Assembly: GCA_035695045.1 (NCBI GenBank)
Contig: DASSEX010000008.1
Coordinates: 1-64,000, forward strand
DNA length: 64,000 nucleotides
Source of the DNA: DASSKP01 sp035695045
GTDB lineage: Bacteria > Actinomycetota > Actinomycetes > JAFAQI01
Direction: 5' to 3'
The notes beneath the pieces were generated by a model that was given only the letters and a program-made list of their open reading frames with translations, searched no databases and was not told where the DNA came from. This document shows, in pieces, positions 16,401 to 24,765 of this stretch (positions within the stretch are counted from its first letter, which is position 1; each line of letters starts with the position of its first letter). The position numbers and the translations under genes were made by a program.

Positions 16401-18216
16401 CGTCGAGCTCACCCTCCAGTGCCGGCGGCGGCACGACCGTGCCCTCCGCCTCCAGCCCGGCGTACGCGGGAACGATGCGGTACATGTCGCCAGTGCTGGG
16501 CTCGACGCCGAAGAACTCTCGGTTCAGCAGATCGGCCTCGGTCGACGCGTCGTGGATCTTGTCGATCTCGTGCCACGCCAGGCCGGACAGTCCGACACCC
16601 ATCGGCAGCGCATCAAACGTGTACGGTCCGCCGACCTGCCCACTGAACACGATCGGCAGGTTGTTTGACGGCCAGGTGAACTGCATGTTCGGCATCTGGA
16701 ACTCGTAACGCTCACCGGAGATCGGTGGTGTTCCCATCACGAAGCAGCCGATGGTGTTCTCGACCGGACCACCAAGGCTGGTGTTGTCGATGTGCCGACC
16801 GAAGTCGGAAACCTCCTTCACATCGACCCATTCGGGCACGATCGACCCGGGCGAGTCCGTCGGTGCCAGCTGGCATGCGTCAGCGGCGCTGTGGCCTGCC
16901 TTGGGCGTGCCTTCGATCGCGACGGCCGCCGGCGTGCCAACCTCCCACTCGAGCTCGCCGTATTCGTATTCGGTCGTCGGGTCGGCAGTGACGGTCAGGG
17001 TGATCGTCGCGTCACCGGTTCCCGGCGGGGTCGTCGCGTTGTCATCGACGTGCGCACTGAAGGTGTAGGTGCCTGCGGGAGGTGTCCCGTAGAGGACGCC
17101 GTCACCCTTGCCCGTGAGCGGGTCCGTGTGTGCCTGCAGCCAACCGGGCAGGCCGGTGAACGTCCAGTCGAACGGCCCCTCGCCACCCTCGGCAATGCAG
17201 GCCCACGCCTCGGGGACGCCGGCGAGCAGCGGAATGTCCGGGTGCTCCGGGCCACACAGCACGGTCACCGTGACGGGAGCGGGGACCTCACCCGGGACAG
17301 GGAGCTCGGCCGGTGCCAGCATCGTCACCGACACGAAGGACGTCAGGTCGTTCGGGACGTCCGGCGTACTCGGCAGCGACGTCGACGGCATGTTGCCGGT
17401 GTAGACCGAGTCCATCGCAGGGTCGAAGGTCGGCTGGCCCGCGTTGTGGCCGAGCAGGCCGGCTCCGATCGCAGGGCCCGTGGGGAACAGGTCGGCGGGG
17501 TAGGTCGGGTCACTGACGTCGACCTGCACGAGCAAGTCGCTCTCCGTGTCACTGCCCGGAGTCGCCGGCCGGATGGTGTCGCGGAGCCCCGGGTCGATGC
17601 CGTTGTTCGGAGTGTTGTCGTTGGAGCTGGCCCACTCGTAGCCGGAACCCTTCATCACGACGTACACGTAGGTCGGAGGCGTCTCGGAGTTGCTCGCAAG
17701 CGCCTCGTCGGTCGGGTAGGAGACCGTCATCCCGATCGGCTTCCAGCCGCCCTCCGGCACGTGCGCGAACTTGTCCGGCTCCGCGACCGGATCCGTCGGC
17801 GTCTCACCGTCGATCTGCGTCAGCGAGATGTCGTCCGGCCATGGGACGAAGCCCACGACCTGGTTCTTGTGAACGACGACGGGTTGCCCCGTCACGATCA
17901 GCGGGCCGGTGGTCTCGTCGCGAAGACCCATGATGGTCAGGCCCTCTTTGCTCACGGAGTACCAGAACGGCCGCGGCGGCTTCAGCGGATTGGCCGGTGT
18001 CAGGCCCTCGGAGAAGGGGTCGACGGCCGTCAGCGCCGGGTTCGTGTTGGGGATACTGACGTCGCTCTGCACGGAGTACGGCGATACTGCCGCCGAAGCC
18101 GGCGTCGACGGGGGCACCCCGACCATGGCCGCCATCACGCCTGCAACTGTGCCGACGATGACCGGCCAGACTCGCGCGCGGGTGAAGACGCGCTTTCTGG
18201 TGTTCAAAGTTCTCAT
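13438..18216 (-). CDS. Giant secreted protein with duplicated sugar-binding-like modules and Ig repeats
   Basis: A 1,592-residue exported protein. The signal peptide is RVWPVIVGTVAGVMAAMVGV before PASAA. The first 800 residues are unlike anything I recognise, with propeller-like stretches (GVLMVTGDGLRNVAVVDTAA). Putative Ig domains of the He_PIG type lie at about 820-905 and in a run of four at 1236-1592 (pattern LPAGVTF...GTATLAGTP...YPL). Between them are two copies of a 160-residue module starting GNWVGSYGADGYVLGGW (about 910) and GNWVGTYGADGYVLGAW (about 1071), each ending ANAVxSGLFLGE; similar modules end actinobacterial secreted enzymes and are probably carbohydrate binding. ATG 18216 follows AGGAAGAGGAG; the longer frame from 18243 is rejected. 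It lies 16 bases after the propeller gene. Confidence 0.9.
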   Translation of the reverse strand: MRTLNTRKRVFTRARVWPVIVGTVAGVMAAMVGVPPSTPASAAVSPYSVQSDVSIPNTNPALTAVDPFSEGLTPANPLKPPRPFWYSVSKEGLTIMGLRDETTGPLIVTGQPVVVHKNQVVGFVPWPDDISLTQIDGETPTDPVAEPDKFAHVPEGGWKPIGMTVSYPTDEALASNSETPPTYVYVVMKGSGYEWASSNDNTPNNGIDPGLRDTIRPATPGSDTESDLLVQVDVSDPTYPADLFPTGPAIGAGLLGHNAGQPTFDPAMDSVYTGNMPSTSLPSTPDVPNDLTSFVSVTMLAPAELPVPGEVPAPVTVTVLCGPEHPDIPLLAGVPEAWACIAEGGEGPFDWTFTGLPGWLQAHTDPLTGKGDGVLYGTPPAGTYTFSAHVDDNATTPPGTGDATITLTVTADPTTEYEYGELEWEVGTPAAVAIEGTPKAGHSAADACQLAPTDSPGSIVPEWVDVKEVSDFGRHIDNTSLGGPVENTIGCFVMGTPPISGERYEFQMPNMQFTWPSNNLPIVFSGQVGGPYTFDALPMGVGLSGLAWHEIDKIHDASTEADLLNREFFGVEPSTGDMYRIVPAYAGLEAEGTVVPPPALEGELDEVEPFTNVLTTLTDARPDIAQALVEHPNLSVQFGNVAAEAKADPNVFVAATKIADPTGVDPTVIPIGDVAGSTNDMTIGAGALVNVSATRDMSNPDEMSALTDPTAKVIDLAGVQARNLGLDSDLAPAVRDGEFKEPGQVDNGVLMVTGDGLRNVAVVDTAAAKMAQVLAVSGTGALGGLSFYPQGSQDAFIAGLSSQKVTIASPGEATEAVPKIVSSDAAGFTAGSPGGFIVAATGSPLPSLSSTGDLPAGVTFVDRGDGTAMLAGTPDVGAQGEYPLTISAANGISPDAVQHFVLSVYPATDVQGNWVGSYGADGYVLGGWNGTSDLVRLRNATISLDQGQRYMWSGDTTDIRALQSPDQSTRKAATWFDGSQLGLTMKFSSAYSGNLHVYAVDWDATDRRETVTVTDGAGGQTSALDASFNNGAWLTFPITVATGGTVTITATRDAGANAVISGLFLGESSPRGNWVGTYGADGYVLGAWTGGGDLAVLPNDIATATLTDGQRFVWNGDTTDVRALQSPDQATRKAATWYGDTHVGVSLTFPSGYVGNLHLYAVDWDSTSRQQSVDVTDDTGKQTQVLDAPFDGGVWLSYPIKAAAGNSVTIDVTKIAGANAVLSGLFLGEEGTPPMPPAQPVITSGNAATFVTGTDGFFQVESTGSPTPTLTSSGALPAGVSFTDNGTGTASLAGTPDAGTAGDYTLKITAANSLGSVDQTFTLHVNAPAAITSANNAAFVVGVAGSFNVTATGRPTPTLSQTGTLPSGVTFTNNGDGTATLAGTPGAGTAGTYPLSIKATNNVGPSATQAFTLQVNEKPAITSASSVTFGVETAGTFQVTATGTPKPTLSVTGTLPTGVTFDSTTGRLAGTPAAGTVGSYPLTITATNVAGTVTQAFTLTVDNVVKITNTSPLPAGRQGTPYSLQFQATGGIGSYTWALANNTRLPVGLRLSTSGLLSGTPTSRGTTTFTVRATDSEGHFATKQFTITINRR

Positions 18217-18232
18217 CTCCTCTTCCTGCCAC

Positions 18233-19627
18233 TTACTTCGCAAGCGGGCTCAGTGCATCGCCGAGCTCATAGACATAGACAGCCGTCCGCTGTTCGTCGG
18301 TGACGTAGAAGCGGTCGGGGTCGGTGTAGGGGTTGACGATCGGCCAGTCGATGTGAACGGCTCTTCCGAGGTTGTCCTCGATGCCGAACGTGCTGACCTT
18401 CGTGAACGACTTGAGGTCGACGATCGACACCTGCCAGTTCTCCGTCGTCACGTACGCGAGACCCCCACGGGTGCCGCTGCGGTTGATGACGCTGCCGAGG
18501 TACGGGTCGATCGCAATGTTGTTGGCGTAGTTGTAGACCTCAGGAACGGGCGAGGTCGGGCACGTGCCGTTGGGCGAAAGGCGCAGGATCTGAACGCCGG
18601 TCAGATCGGTCGCGTTGCCCTTGATCGCAGCGAGGCGGAACCGGTCGTCAGTGAGATAGACCATGTTGGTGATCTCGTCGACAGCGAGCTTGTCGGCCTC
18701 GGCGGGCTGGTACGTGCCAGCCGGGCACTCACTCGCGTCGAAGATGGGACCGAGCTTCATGGTGCTCGCGGCGAACGTCCCGGTGCGCCACGCGCCGCTC
18801 GTCCCCAGGTAGATGGCGGGGGCGATGGACAGCGTGCCCTCGTCCTCGTTCGCAGCGTAGACACGGCCATTGGCGCCGGCGCTGTGGTTGAACGCCACCG
18901 ACTCGGGGTCGTCGCCGGCAGGCGCGACCGCGTCGATGAACTTTCCGGCACTGCCGTCGAAGGCCATGATGACGCCCTCGCCGCCCTCAGCATCGCCCTC
19001 GACCTCGGGCATCTTGCCGCCGAGGTAGGCGACATGTGTCGTCGTGTCGACGGCAACGCCGGTCGGGTCGTACTGGTAGCCGGTGTCCTTGTAGGTGAAC
19101 GGGATCGAGTAGTACGTGACGTCATGGCTCGCGCTGGCCAGGTCAACGACAGCGAGACACTGCGGCGCAGCGGGTCCCTCGTCGTTGTACTGGGGGACGT
19201 AGAGCTTGTGGAGCTGCGGGTCGACAGCCATGTACTCGGCCTCGCCGCTCACCGCAATGTAGCCGGTCACCTGGTTGGTGGACGGGTCGATGATCGCGAT
19301 GTCGTGCTGGTCTTCCCCGCAGTCGGCGGCGGTCACCTGCCCGGCGGACGCGAACGCCGGGTTCGCCACAGCGTCGACGCCGACCTCGCCGCCGGTGTCG
19401 GACTCCGACTCGGTCATCGCATAGACAGTGCCGGTGCTGGTGTCGATCGCGAGTGCTTCCGACGGGTCCGGCAGCGCGGTCGTCGCAAGGTAGTTAGCCA
19501 CCGGTGTCGGCACCGGCGCCGGTTTGCCGGCCTGCGCCGGACCGGCAACCCATGCGCCGGCCATGGTCAGCCCGGCTGTGGTCGCTACGGCTAGTAGCCG
19601 GGTTCTTCTCGAGGACGTCTTCCCCAT
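18233..19627 (-). CDS. Secreted beta-propeller-like protein
   Basis: A 464-residue exported protein with signal peptide (LLAVATTAGLTMAGAWVAGP, cleavage near AQA-GK). The body repeats segments of the YVTN/propeller type, for example HDIAIIDPSTNQVTGYIAV, TTTHVAYLGGKMPEV, TENWQVSIVDLKSFTKVSTF and PDRFYVTDEQRTAVYVYEL, suggesting a six- or seven-bladed propeller. No enzyme residues are recognised. The start is ATG 19627, five bases after AAGGAGG; the in-frame GTG three bases upstream is too close to it. It is the first gene of a two-gene secreted operon and is divergent from the sensor kinase at 19698. Confidence 0.88.
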   Translation of the reverse strand: MGKTSSRRTRLLAVATTAGLTMAGAWVAGPAQAGKPAPVPTPVANYLATTALPDPSEALAIDTSTGTVYAMTESESDTGGEVGVDAVANPAFASAGQVTAADCGEDQHDIAIIDPSTNQVTGYIAVSGEAEYMAVDPQLHKLYVPQYNDEGPAAPQCLAVVDLASASHDVTYYSIPFTYKDTGYQYDPTGVAVDTTTHVAYLGGKMPEVEGDAEGGEGVIMAFDGSAGKFIDAVAPAGDDPESVAFNHSAGANGRVYAANEDEGTLSIAPAIYLGTSGAWRTGTFAASTMKLGPIFDASECPAGTYQPAEADKLAVDEITNMVYLTDDRFRLAAIKGNATDLTGVQILRLSPNGTCPTSPVPEVYNYANNIAIDPYLGSVINRSGTRGGLAYVTTENWQVSIVDLKSFTKVSTFGIEDNLGRAVHIDWPIVNPYTDPDRFYVTDEQRTAVYVYELGDALSPLAK

Positions 19628-19697
19628 CACAACCTCCTTGCCGTCCAGCGCCGCGCAGCAGCGCCGCTCGTGAGTTGAGCGTCCGACGGTTCCCCGA

Positions 19698-21596
19698 GTG
19701 CCGCATCCACCTGCTGATGGAAATCAGACGGTCCTCGACCACGGAGACGTCCGGAACGGGACCTACTGCGGCCCCGACGTGGGACTTCAGGCCCTAAGAC
19801 TCGGGCCGCGGGCCGAGAAGAATCGGCGCTGCACGCACTCGAAGGCGCGCCTGCAACGGGGGGCGAGAGAGACGGCGGAACTGCTGAGCCAACAGCGATC
19901 CGGGCGGGTACGCCTCGCCTCGGCTCCGGCGCTCGCCGCACTTCTCATCCTCTTGTTGCTCGCCGAGACCATCGCCGTGCCGACGCTCGTCAACCTCGTC
20001 GATCGGCCACGCGAAGCAGCGCGTCTCACCGACGGACTGGATGCACTCACCGTCGCGGTGTTCGCGGCCACCGGAGTCCTACTGATAGCGCGGTCACGCG
20101 TTTCAGGTGGCAGCCGTAGCTCCGTGTGGGCCATTGCCTACCTGGTCATGGCGGCCGGCTATCCCTTGTCCTGGGCTATCGCCCCGATCCACGCGGACGC
20201 AGCCGCAGAAGCTCTCGACCCCTGGATGCAGGTCACGTGCTTCGTGGTCGCGATAGGGATCGCCTTCCGAGCCGCGGACCGGCAGCGGCCGCCGCCTGCT
20301 CCCGTCGCTGTAGCTGTCGTCGCATCTGCGGTCGTCGTCACTGTGCTGGTGACGCTCGTGGCGATCCATCAGCTGACGCAGCATGCCCTGGACATCGCGC
20401 ACCCTGCGTACATCGCCGTGCAGCTGGTCCTCGGTGGAGCCTGGTCCGTCGTCGCATGGCGTGTGCTGACGACATCACGTGGTCGCGACGATGACCCATC
20501 GACGTGGACGCTCGCTCTTCCCTTCGGGGTGTTCGCCGCGGCCGAGCTCGTGCGCACCCTGGCCGTGACCGAGGCTGCTCCCTGGTTGATGGCGACCGCT
20601 GCCCTGCGCATGACCGGCGGGTTCATCGCCGTCACCGCAGCGGCAGTAACACTTCGACAGGCACTGGCCGTCGAGGCGCAGCGTCGCTCCGACGCGGAAC
20701 GCGCGCTCGCCGTGACGGAGCGGCTGCTCAGCGAGGACGAGATGGCGCAGTCGCGCCAGCGCCATGACGCTCGGTCAGTTGTCTCCGCCATCCATCTGGC
20801 ATGGACGACCCTCGAGAAGTACGACGGGCAGCTCACGGACGAGACCCGCCAGCGGCTCCGCATCGAGAGCATTCGTGAGCTGGATCGCTTACGCGAGGTC
20901 ATCGAATGGCCGCAGACGGCAGGTGCACGACCTGTCCGGCTGCTCGAGGCGCTCGCACCGATCGTCGCATCGCACCGGCCGGTCGGGCACGAGTTGAGAC
21001 TCAACATCGACGACTGTCTCGTTGTCGCGCGACCTGCAGACCTCGAAATGGTCGTCCGCACCCTTCTGTGCGGGCCGGCGTGTTCGCGACGTCACCTCAC
21101 GCGGCTGAGCAACCGACACAACAACAGCTCAACGGAGCTTGTCGTCGACCTGGACGGGGCAGCCGATGCCGCAGCTGATGTTCCGGCCGGCTACAGCGTG
21201 TGTGAGCGCCTCATGCACGGCATGGGCGGAGACATCAACCGACAGGCTCCGGGCCGCTACCTCGTGACTCTGCAATCCGGAGGGTCATCCCAGGCGAGCA
21301 ATCACCCGGTCGAGATCACGGACGCTGCGGACGCGTCCGATGACCACGACGGCTCGCGTCGTCACGCCGCGGGGAACTCCCCGGTCGTCGACGACGGCGA
21401 GGTCGACGGCCGGGGGGTCGAGCTGGTCAGCGACCCACACGTCGATCCCTCGCGCACGCAGCACGCGCGTAAGGGCGTCCGCCAGGAGCAGCGGTTCCGC
21501 CGCGACGATCGCGGAGAGACGCCTGGAGCCGACCACACGGCAAGTGACGCACGCGAAACGCGCGAGCGCATCCGTCAAGAGGTGGAAACGAAGTGA
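19698..21596 (+). CDS. Degenerate membrane sensor histidine kinase
   Basis: About 632 codons. Roughly eight membrane helices fill residues 72-320 (for example ALAALLILLLLAETIAVPTL and GGFIAVTAAAVTLRQAL), followed by a dimerisation helix with RQRHDARSVVSAIHLAW, His356 being the likely phosphoacceptor. The ATPase region (about 440-530) is degenerate: the usual Asn box is replaced by VVRTLLCGPACS and the G boxes are poor (HGMGGDINRQAPGRYLVTLQ). The last 100 residues look like anti-coding sequence (see 21285-21536). The stop overlaps the response-regulator start (GTGA). The true N-terminus is uncertain: the first 60-70 residues are low-quality and GTG 19779 is an alternative. Confidence 0.72.
   Translation: MPHPPADGNQTVLDHGDVRNGTYCGPDVGLQALRLGPRAEKNRRCTHSKARLQRGARETAELLSQQRSGRVRLASAPALAALLILLLLAETIAVPTLVNLVDRPREAARLTDGLDALTVAVFAATGVLLIARSRVSGGSRSSVWAIAYLVMAAGYPLSWAIAPIHADAAAEALDPWMQVTCFVVAIGIAFRAADRQRPPPAPVAVAVVASAVVVTVLVTLVAIHQLTQHALDIAHPAYIAVQLVLGGAWSVVAWRVLTTSRGRDDDPSTWTLALPFGVFAAAELVRTLAVTEAAPWLMATAALRMTGGFIAVTAAAVTLRQALAVEAQRRSDAERALAVTERLLSEDEMAQSRQRHDARSVVSAIHLAWTTLEKYDGQLTDETRQRLRIESIRELDRLREVIEWPQTAGARPVRLLEALAPIVASHRPVGHELRLNIDDCLVVARPADLEMVVRTLLCGPACSRRHLTRLSNRHNNSSTELVVDLDGAADAAADVPAGYSVCERLMHGMGGDINRQAPGRYLVTLQSGGSSQASNHPVEITDAADASDDHDGSRRHAAGNSPVVDDGEVDGRGVELVSDPHVDPSRTQHARKGVRQEQRFRRDDRGETPGADHTASDARETRERIRQEVETK
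21285..21536 (-). CDS. Candidate degenerate receiver-domain fragment antisense to the kinase tail
   Basis: An 83-codon leftward frame from GTG 21536 reads like the first two thirds of a response-regulator receiver: SAIVAAEPLLLADALTRVLR, then DVWVADQL, VDLAVVDDRGVP, AVVVIGR and a final helix. It resembles the receiver at 21593-22255 (LIVEDHSLLADSLATMLSAE) but the acidic pair is changed to Ala-Glu and the later strands are missing. The opposing rightward frame here is Arg/Asp/His-rich and less protein-like. No good ribosome binding site is seen. It may be a real small gene, a remnant, or a chance antisense frame. Confidence 0.35.
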   Translation of the reverse strand: MVGSRRLSAIVAAEPLLLADALTRVLRARGIDVWVADQLDPPAVDLAVVDDRGVPRGVTTRAVVVIGRVRSVRDLDRVIARLG

Positions 21597-22255
21597 ACGG
21601 TCAATCGGCTCCCGTCCTGATCGTCGAGGACCACTCACTGCTCGCCGACTCACTCGCCACGATGCTCAGCGCGGAAGGGATGACCGTCGCAGTTGCCGAC
21701 ATCTCCAGCCTCGAGGCATTTGTCGCCGACATCGACCGCCGCCCACCCGCAGTCACGCTGCTGGACCTCGACCTGGGCCTGCCCATCGACGACGGGAGGT
21801 CGCTGATCCCCTGGCTGGTCGTTGCCCGCTCCGCTGTCCTCGTCGTGACCGGCATCACGGACCGACCGAGGATCGCGAGCGCGATCGAAGCAGGCGCAGT
21901 CGGCTACCTGTCGAAAAGCCAGCCCTTCGACTCGCTCGTCCAGAAGGTTCGCGACGCGATGGCCGGCCTTCCGGTGCTCTCCGATGAGGAGCGACACGAC
22001 CTGCTCACACTGCTCGACGACGAGCGCCGCCGCACCAGACGGCGGCTGCAGCCGTTCGAACGGCTCAGCCATCGAGAGCGCGAGGTGCTTGCCGCCATCG
22101 CCGACGGGGCATCCGTCGACGAGATCGCCGCCGAGTCTTTCGTCGCAAGATCGACCGTGCGCACGCAGGTCCACGCGATCCTCACGAAGCTCGAGGCCAC
22201 CAACCAGATCGAGGCAGTCGCGATGGCGCGGAAGGCCGGCTGGCTCGGACGGTGA
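21593..22255 (+). CDS. LuxR/NarL-type response regulator
   Basis: A 220-residue two-component regulator. The receiver (residues 5-125) has the acidic pair in LIVEDHSLLADS, the phosphoacceptor Asp58 in TLLDLDLGLP, and the conserved Lys in GYLSKSQPFDS. The C-terminal HTH (155-215) is LSHREREVLAAIADG with DEIAAESFVARSTVRTQVHA. GTG 21593 overlaps the kinase stop, so they form a cognate pair. The divergent secreted-protein operon at 13438-19627 is a plausible target; that is inference. Confidence 0.94.
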   Translation: MNGQSAPVLIVEDHSLLADSLATMLSAEGMTVAVADISSLEAFVADIDRRPPAVTLLDLDLGLPIDDGRSLIPWLVVARSAVLVVTGITDRPRIASAIEAGAVGYLSKSQPFDSLVQKVRDAMAGLPVLSDEERHDLLTLLDDERRRTRRRLQPFERLSHREREVLAAIADGASVDEIAAESFVARSTVRTQVHAILTKLEATNQIEAVAMARKAGWLGR

Positions 22256-22263
22256 CGTAGCGC

Positions 22264-22300
22264 ATGCTGCGGGGCCGGGCATCACCCGGCCCCGCAGCAT
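22264..22300. terminator. Bidirectional hairpin between convergent genes
   Basis: Perfect 16-base arms (22264-22279, ATGCTGCGGGGCCGGG, and 22285-22300) around a five-base loop lie between the converging response regulator and secreted-protein genes. The stem would end transcription from both sides. Confidence 0.85.
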
Positions 22301-22308
22301 CTGTTCGG

Positions 22309-22728
22309 TCAGGAGCTCCAGTCGTACACGTACTTGCCGGAGGCGATCAGCCGCCCGCCCGGCGCCCATACCCGAACGAGTGAGCCCACCGCTGCGTAGG
22401 GCACGTACTGGGAGCGGGTGGTGTCCCAATCCCGGTGCGCATAGCCGTACGTACGGACCAGCATCGTGCCGACCTTGTGGCCTGCGACGTACACCGTCAC
22501 GTGGCGTCCGACCATCCACTTCGGCAGGTGCCGCACCGTGACCTCTACCTCACGAGAGTGCGAGGTGCGCTCGTACTCCGAGTACCCCGTCACAGTCGAG
22601 AAGTACCGGCCGTGGTGCAGGCCGGCGTACAGGTCGACCTCGGCGGCGTGCGCCGGTGCCATCGGTGCCAGAAGGGCGACGGTCATCGCTGACCCGACCA
22701 GGAAGCGTGGAAGACGCATGTCCTTCAC
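22309..22728 (-). CDS. Small secreted protein of unknown function
   Basis: A 139-residue exported protein. The signal peptide is LVGSAMTVALLAPMAPAHA with a cleavage site at AHA-AEV. The mature part is rich in Tyr, Val and His (HHGRYFSTVTGYSEYERTSH and WDTTRSQYVPYAAVGSLVRV), resembling beta-strand repeats, but I do not recognise a family. GTG 22728 follows GAGAGG; ATG 22719 directly follows AAGGA and is a possible alternative. It stands alone, with a shared terminator at its 3' end. Confidence 0.8.
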   Translation of the reverse strand: MKDMRLPRFLVGSAMTVALLAPMAPAHAAEVDLYAGLHHGRYFSTVTGYSEYERTSHSREVEVTVRHLPKWMVGRHVTVYVAGHKVGTMLVRTYGYAHRDWDTTRSQYVPYAAVGSLVRVWAPGGRLIASGKYVYDWSS

Positions 22729-22836
22729 TGATCCTCTCTCGCCGTCATGTCATTGCGGTTGTGTTGGCCTCGTCGAGTCTCAACGCCCTTGTCCGCCGCG
22801 CGTAGAGCCGAACGTCCTGGCCTCAACAGCCCTCCG

Positions 22837-23847
22837 TCAGTGGTGCGACGTCAGCTCACGCGGCTGCGATGCCACGTGCGGTTCTTCGGGAGTGCTCGGG
22901 GCCGGCGGACGGCGGGTGAACCAGTGCCAGCGCGCGGCAGCGGCGGCCATCAGGAGGATCAGAAGCCCTGCGATCGAGAGCGAGGCCGGCACACCCAGCG
23001 TGTCGCCGAAGTAGAAGGTCACGGCGCCGATGACGTAGCCGAGCTCCGCGACGGCACCCATCGCCAACGCGGGGGTGACTTTCGCGAGCACAGCGAACGT
23101 CATCACCGCTGTGGCTGTAGCGATGCCAAGTCCGAACCGCAGTCCGCTCGGGGGGTCCATGGTTGCCGGTGCACCGAGAGCGACCAGCAGGCCCAGCGGA
23201 ACAGCGACGAACCACGGGTCGACGCGCCGCCACCAGCCGGCCGCTGCCCAGCCAATGCCCATCCCCCACAGCGGCAGGGCGATCATCCAGCCGCTCGCGT
23301 CGGCGATGAGGTAGTTGACGACCGACGCGACGGCGACGCAGGAGGCTGCGAAGGCCACCGCCTGCTGCACGCCGTGCCGGCTCACGAGCCACAGGACGAC
23401 GGCGTACGCCGCCGTCGGCGTGGCGATCGTCAGGAATGGCGTCTTCCCGCTCGTGTCGAGCAGCAGGTTCACCATGCCCAGCGCCCCGGCGAGCACCCCC
23501 ACCGAGACCGCCCAGGTGACGGCCGCCAGCCGGCGCAGCGCCGGCTCAGTCGAGGACAACACGAACGCGCCGATGCCCAAGAAGATCCCGGTGCCGACGG
23601 CGAGGATCGCGAGCCTTCCCCCCTCGCTGATGTCGGTCCAGTGCTGCTGCGCGAAGGCGAAACCGCCGGCCAGCACGAGAATCGTCCCGATGTAGCCGAT
23701 GGCCTCCATCAGGAGGGAGATGCGCCGTGGCGGCGCCTCGCCAACCGCTGCCGGTCGAGGCAGGCCGCGCCGGTTCTGGCGGGTCCATGCCGCAAATCCG
23801 CCGACCAGCCCTCCGACGACGAGAATGAGAATCAGGATCCCGATCAT
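22837..23847 (-). CDS. Polytopic membrane protein, DUF2157-like
   Basis: A 336-residue membrane protein with about ten helices, starting MIGILILILVVGGLVGGFAA and including EAIGYIGTILVLAGGFAFAQ, GTGIFLGIGAFVL and SLSIAGLLILLMAAAAARW. The arrangement of many short hydrophobic segments after an N-terminal EAIGYIG motif resembles DUF2157-type proteins; the assignment is tentative and no transport or enzyme motif is seen. ATG 23847 is preceded by GAGGTG at a good distance; the longer frame from 23889 lacks a ribosome binding site. Confidence 0.82.
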   Translation of the reverse strand: MIGILILILVVGGLVGGFAAWTRQNRRGLPRPAAVGEAPPRRISLLMEAIGYIGTILVLAGGFAFAQQHWTDISEGGRLAILAVGTGIFLGIGAFVLSSTEPALRRLAAVTWAVSVGVLAGALGMVNLLLDTSGKTPFLTIATPTAAYAVVLWLVSRHGVQQAVAFAASCVAVASVVNYLIADASGWMIALPLWGMGIGWAAAGWWRRVDPWFVAVPLGLLVALGAPATMDPPSGLRFGLGIATATAVMTFAVLAKVTPALAMGAVAELGYVIGAVTFYFGDTLGVPASLSIAGLLILLMAAAAARWHWFTRRPPAPSTPEEPHVASQPRELTSHH

Positions 23848-23919
23848 CGCGATCACCTCGAATTCGGCGTATCGCACAGCAAGCCTCATGAGTAGAGGCG
23901 AAGGGCCTGATATCGCGTG

Positions 23920-24765
23920 TCAGGGCTTCGTGTCGGGTCCGAGCCGGGCGAACTTCGGGACGACCCATTCGGCCGGCCCCTGCTTGTAGACGTAGCCAGC
24001 CATGCCGGTCGCGATGACCTCCTTGACCGGGAGCGTCGTCGTGCCGGTGATGACCTGTACGCCGTCGACGTACCCGGTCAGCGTGGCGGTTCCGTGCTGC
24101 ATCGAGACCGCGACGTGCAGGAAGAGCACGCGCTGTTCACCGCCAACGACGAGCGGCGGTGAGGATGAGGTCGCGATCTGCCGGACCGTGCCGTCAGCCT
24201 TCTCCTCCACGAGGGTCGCCTTCCCACGGTTGTCGACGAGGAAGGAGAACAGGTTGTGGTTGGAAGCGCCGACCATCGGGCCGAAGGCCGCGCGACCCGG
24301 GATCGTCACCGCTCTCGCCGTGAGCTGCACGCCCAGGACGGTGTGCCCCGTCGACGCGGTCACACCGCTTTCCACCCAGCCCGGCGTCTTGCCGACGACG
24401 TGATATCCGTCCTGGGCATAGAACTCGGCGACATCGGGTGTGTCACGGGTCAGGAAGTCCCCGTGTCCCTTCGTCAGGTCAGCCCGGTAGGTGTCCATGC
24501 TGTCGAAGATCCGGGCGACGCCGACGAGAGCCGCCGCTCCGACGACGATCGCGCCGACGACGGCGGCAACGATCCACCAGCGTCGGCGCGACGGCCCCGG
24601 CGGCGGCGGCAGAGGGTCGCGCATCGTCATGCCGTTGTCGGCGACGGTGTCGGTCCATCCGTGCTCGTCCGCGTACCGGAACTGATGCCGGCCGCCGGGG
24701 TCGGGATACCAGCCAGGCGTCACCGTCGGCGGAGTCGAGGGGCGTGGGGGTGAAGTCGTCGTCAT
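23920..24765 (-). CDS. DUF2510 membrane-anchored protein
   Basis: A 281-residue protein. The N-terminus holds a DUF2510 motif (PGWYPDPGGRHQFRYADEHG), common in actinobacterial membrane proteins, then a Pro-rich linker and one membrane helix (WWIVAAVVGAIVVGAAALVG). The extracellular domain of about 190 residues has a beta-rich pattern (FGPMVGASNHNLFSFLVDN and VSMQHGTATLTGYVDGVQVI) recalling LamG/concanavalin-like folds; this is a guess. ATG 24765 is seven bases after GGAGA. Upstream lies the GH25 gene on the same strand, about 100 bases away. Confidence 0.83.
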   Translation of the reverse strand: MTTTSPPRPSTPPTVTPGWYPDPGGRHQFRYADEHGWTDTVADNGMTMRDPLPPPPGPSRRRWWIVAAVVGAIVVGAAALVGVARIFDSMDTYRADLTKGHGDFLTRDTPDVAEFYAQDGYHVVGKTPGWVESGVTASTGHTVLGVQLTARAVTIPGRAAFGPMVGASNHNLFSFLVDNRGKATLVEEKADGTVRQIATSSSPPLVVGGEQRVLFLHVAVSMQHGTATLTGYVDGVQVITGTTTLPVKEVIATGMAGYVYKQGPAEWVVPKFARLGPDTKP

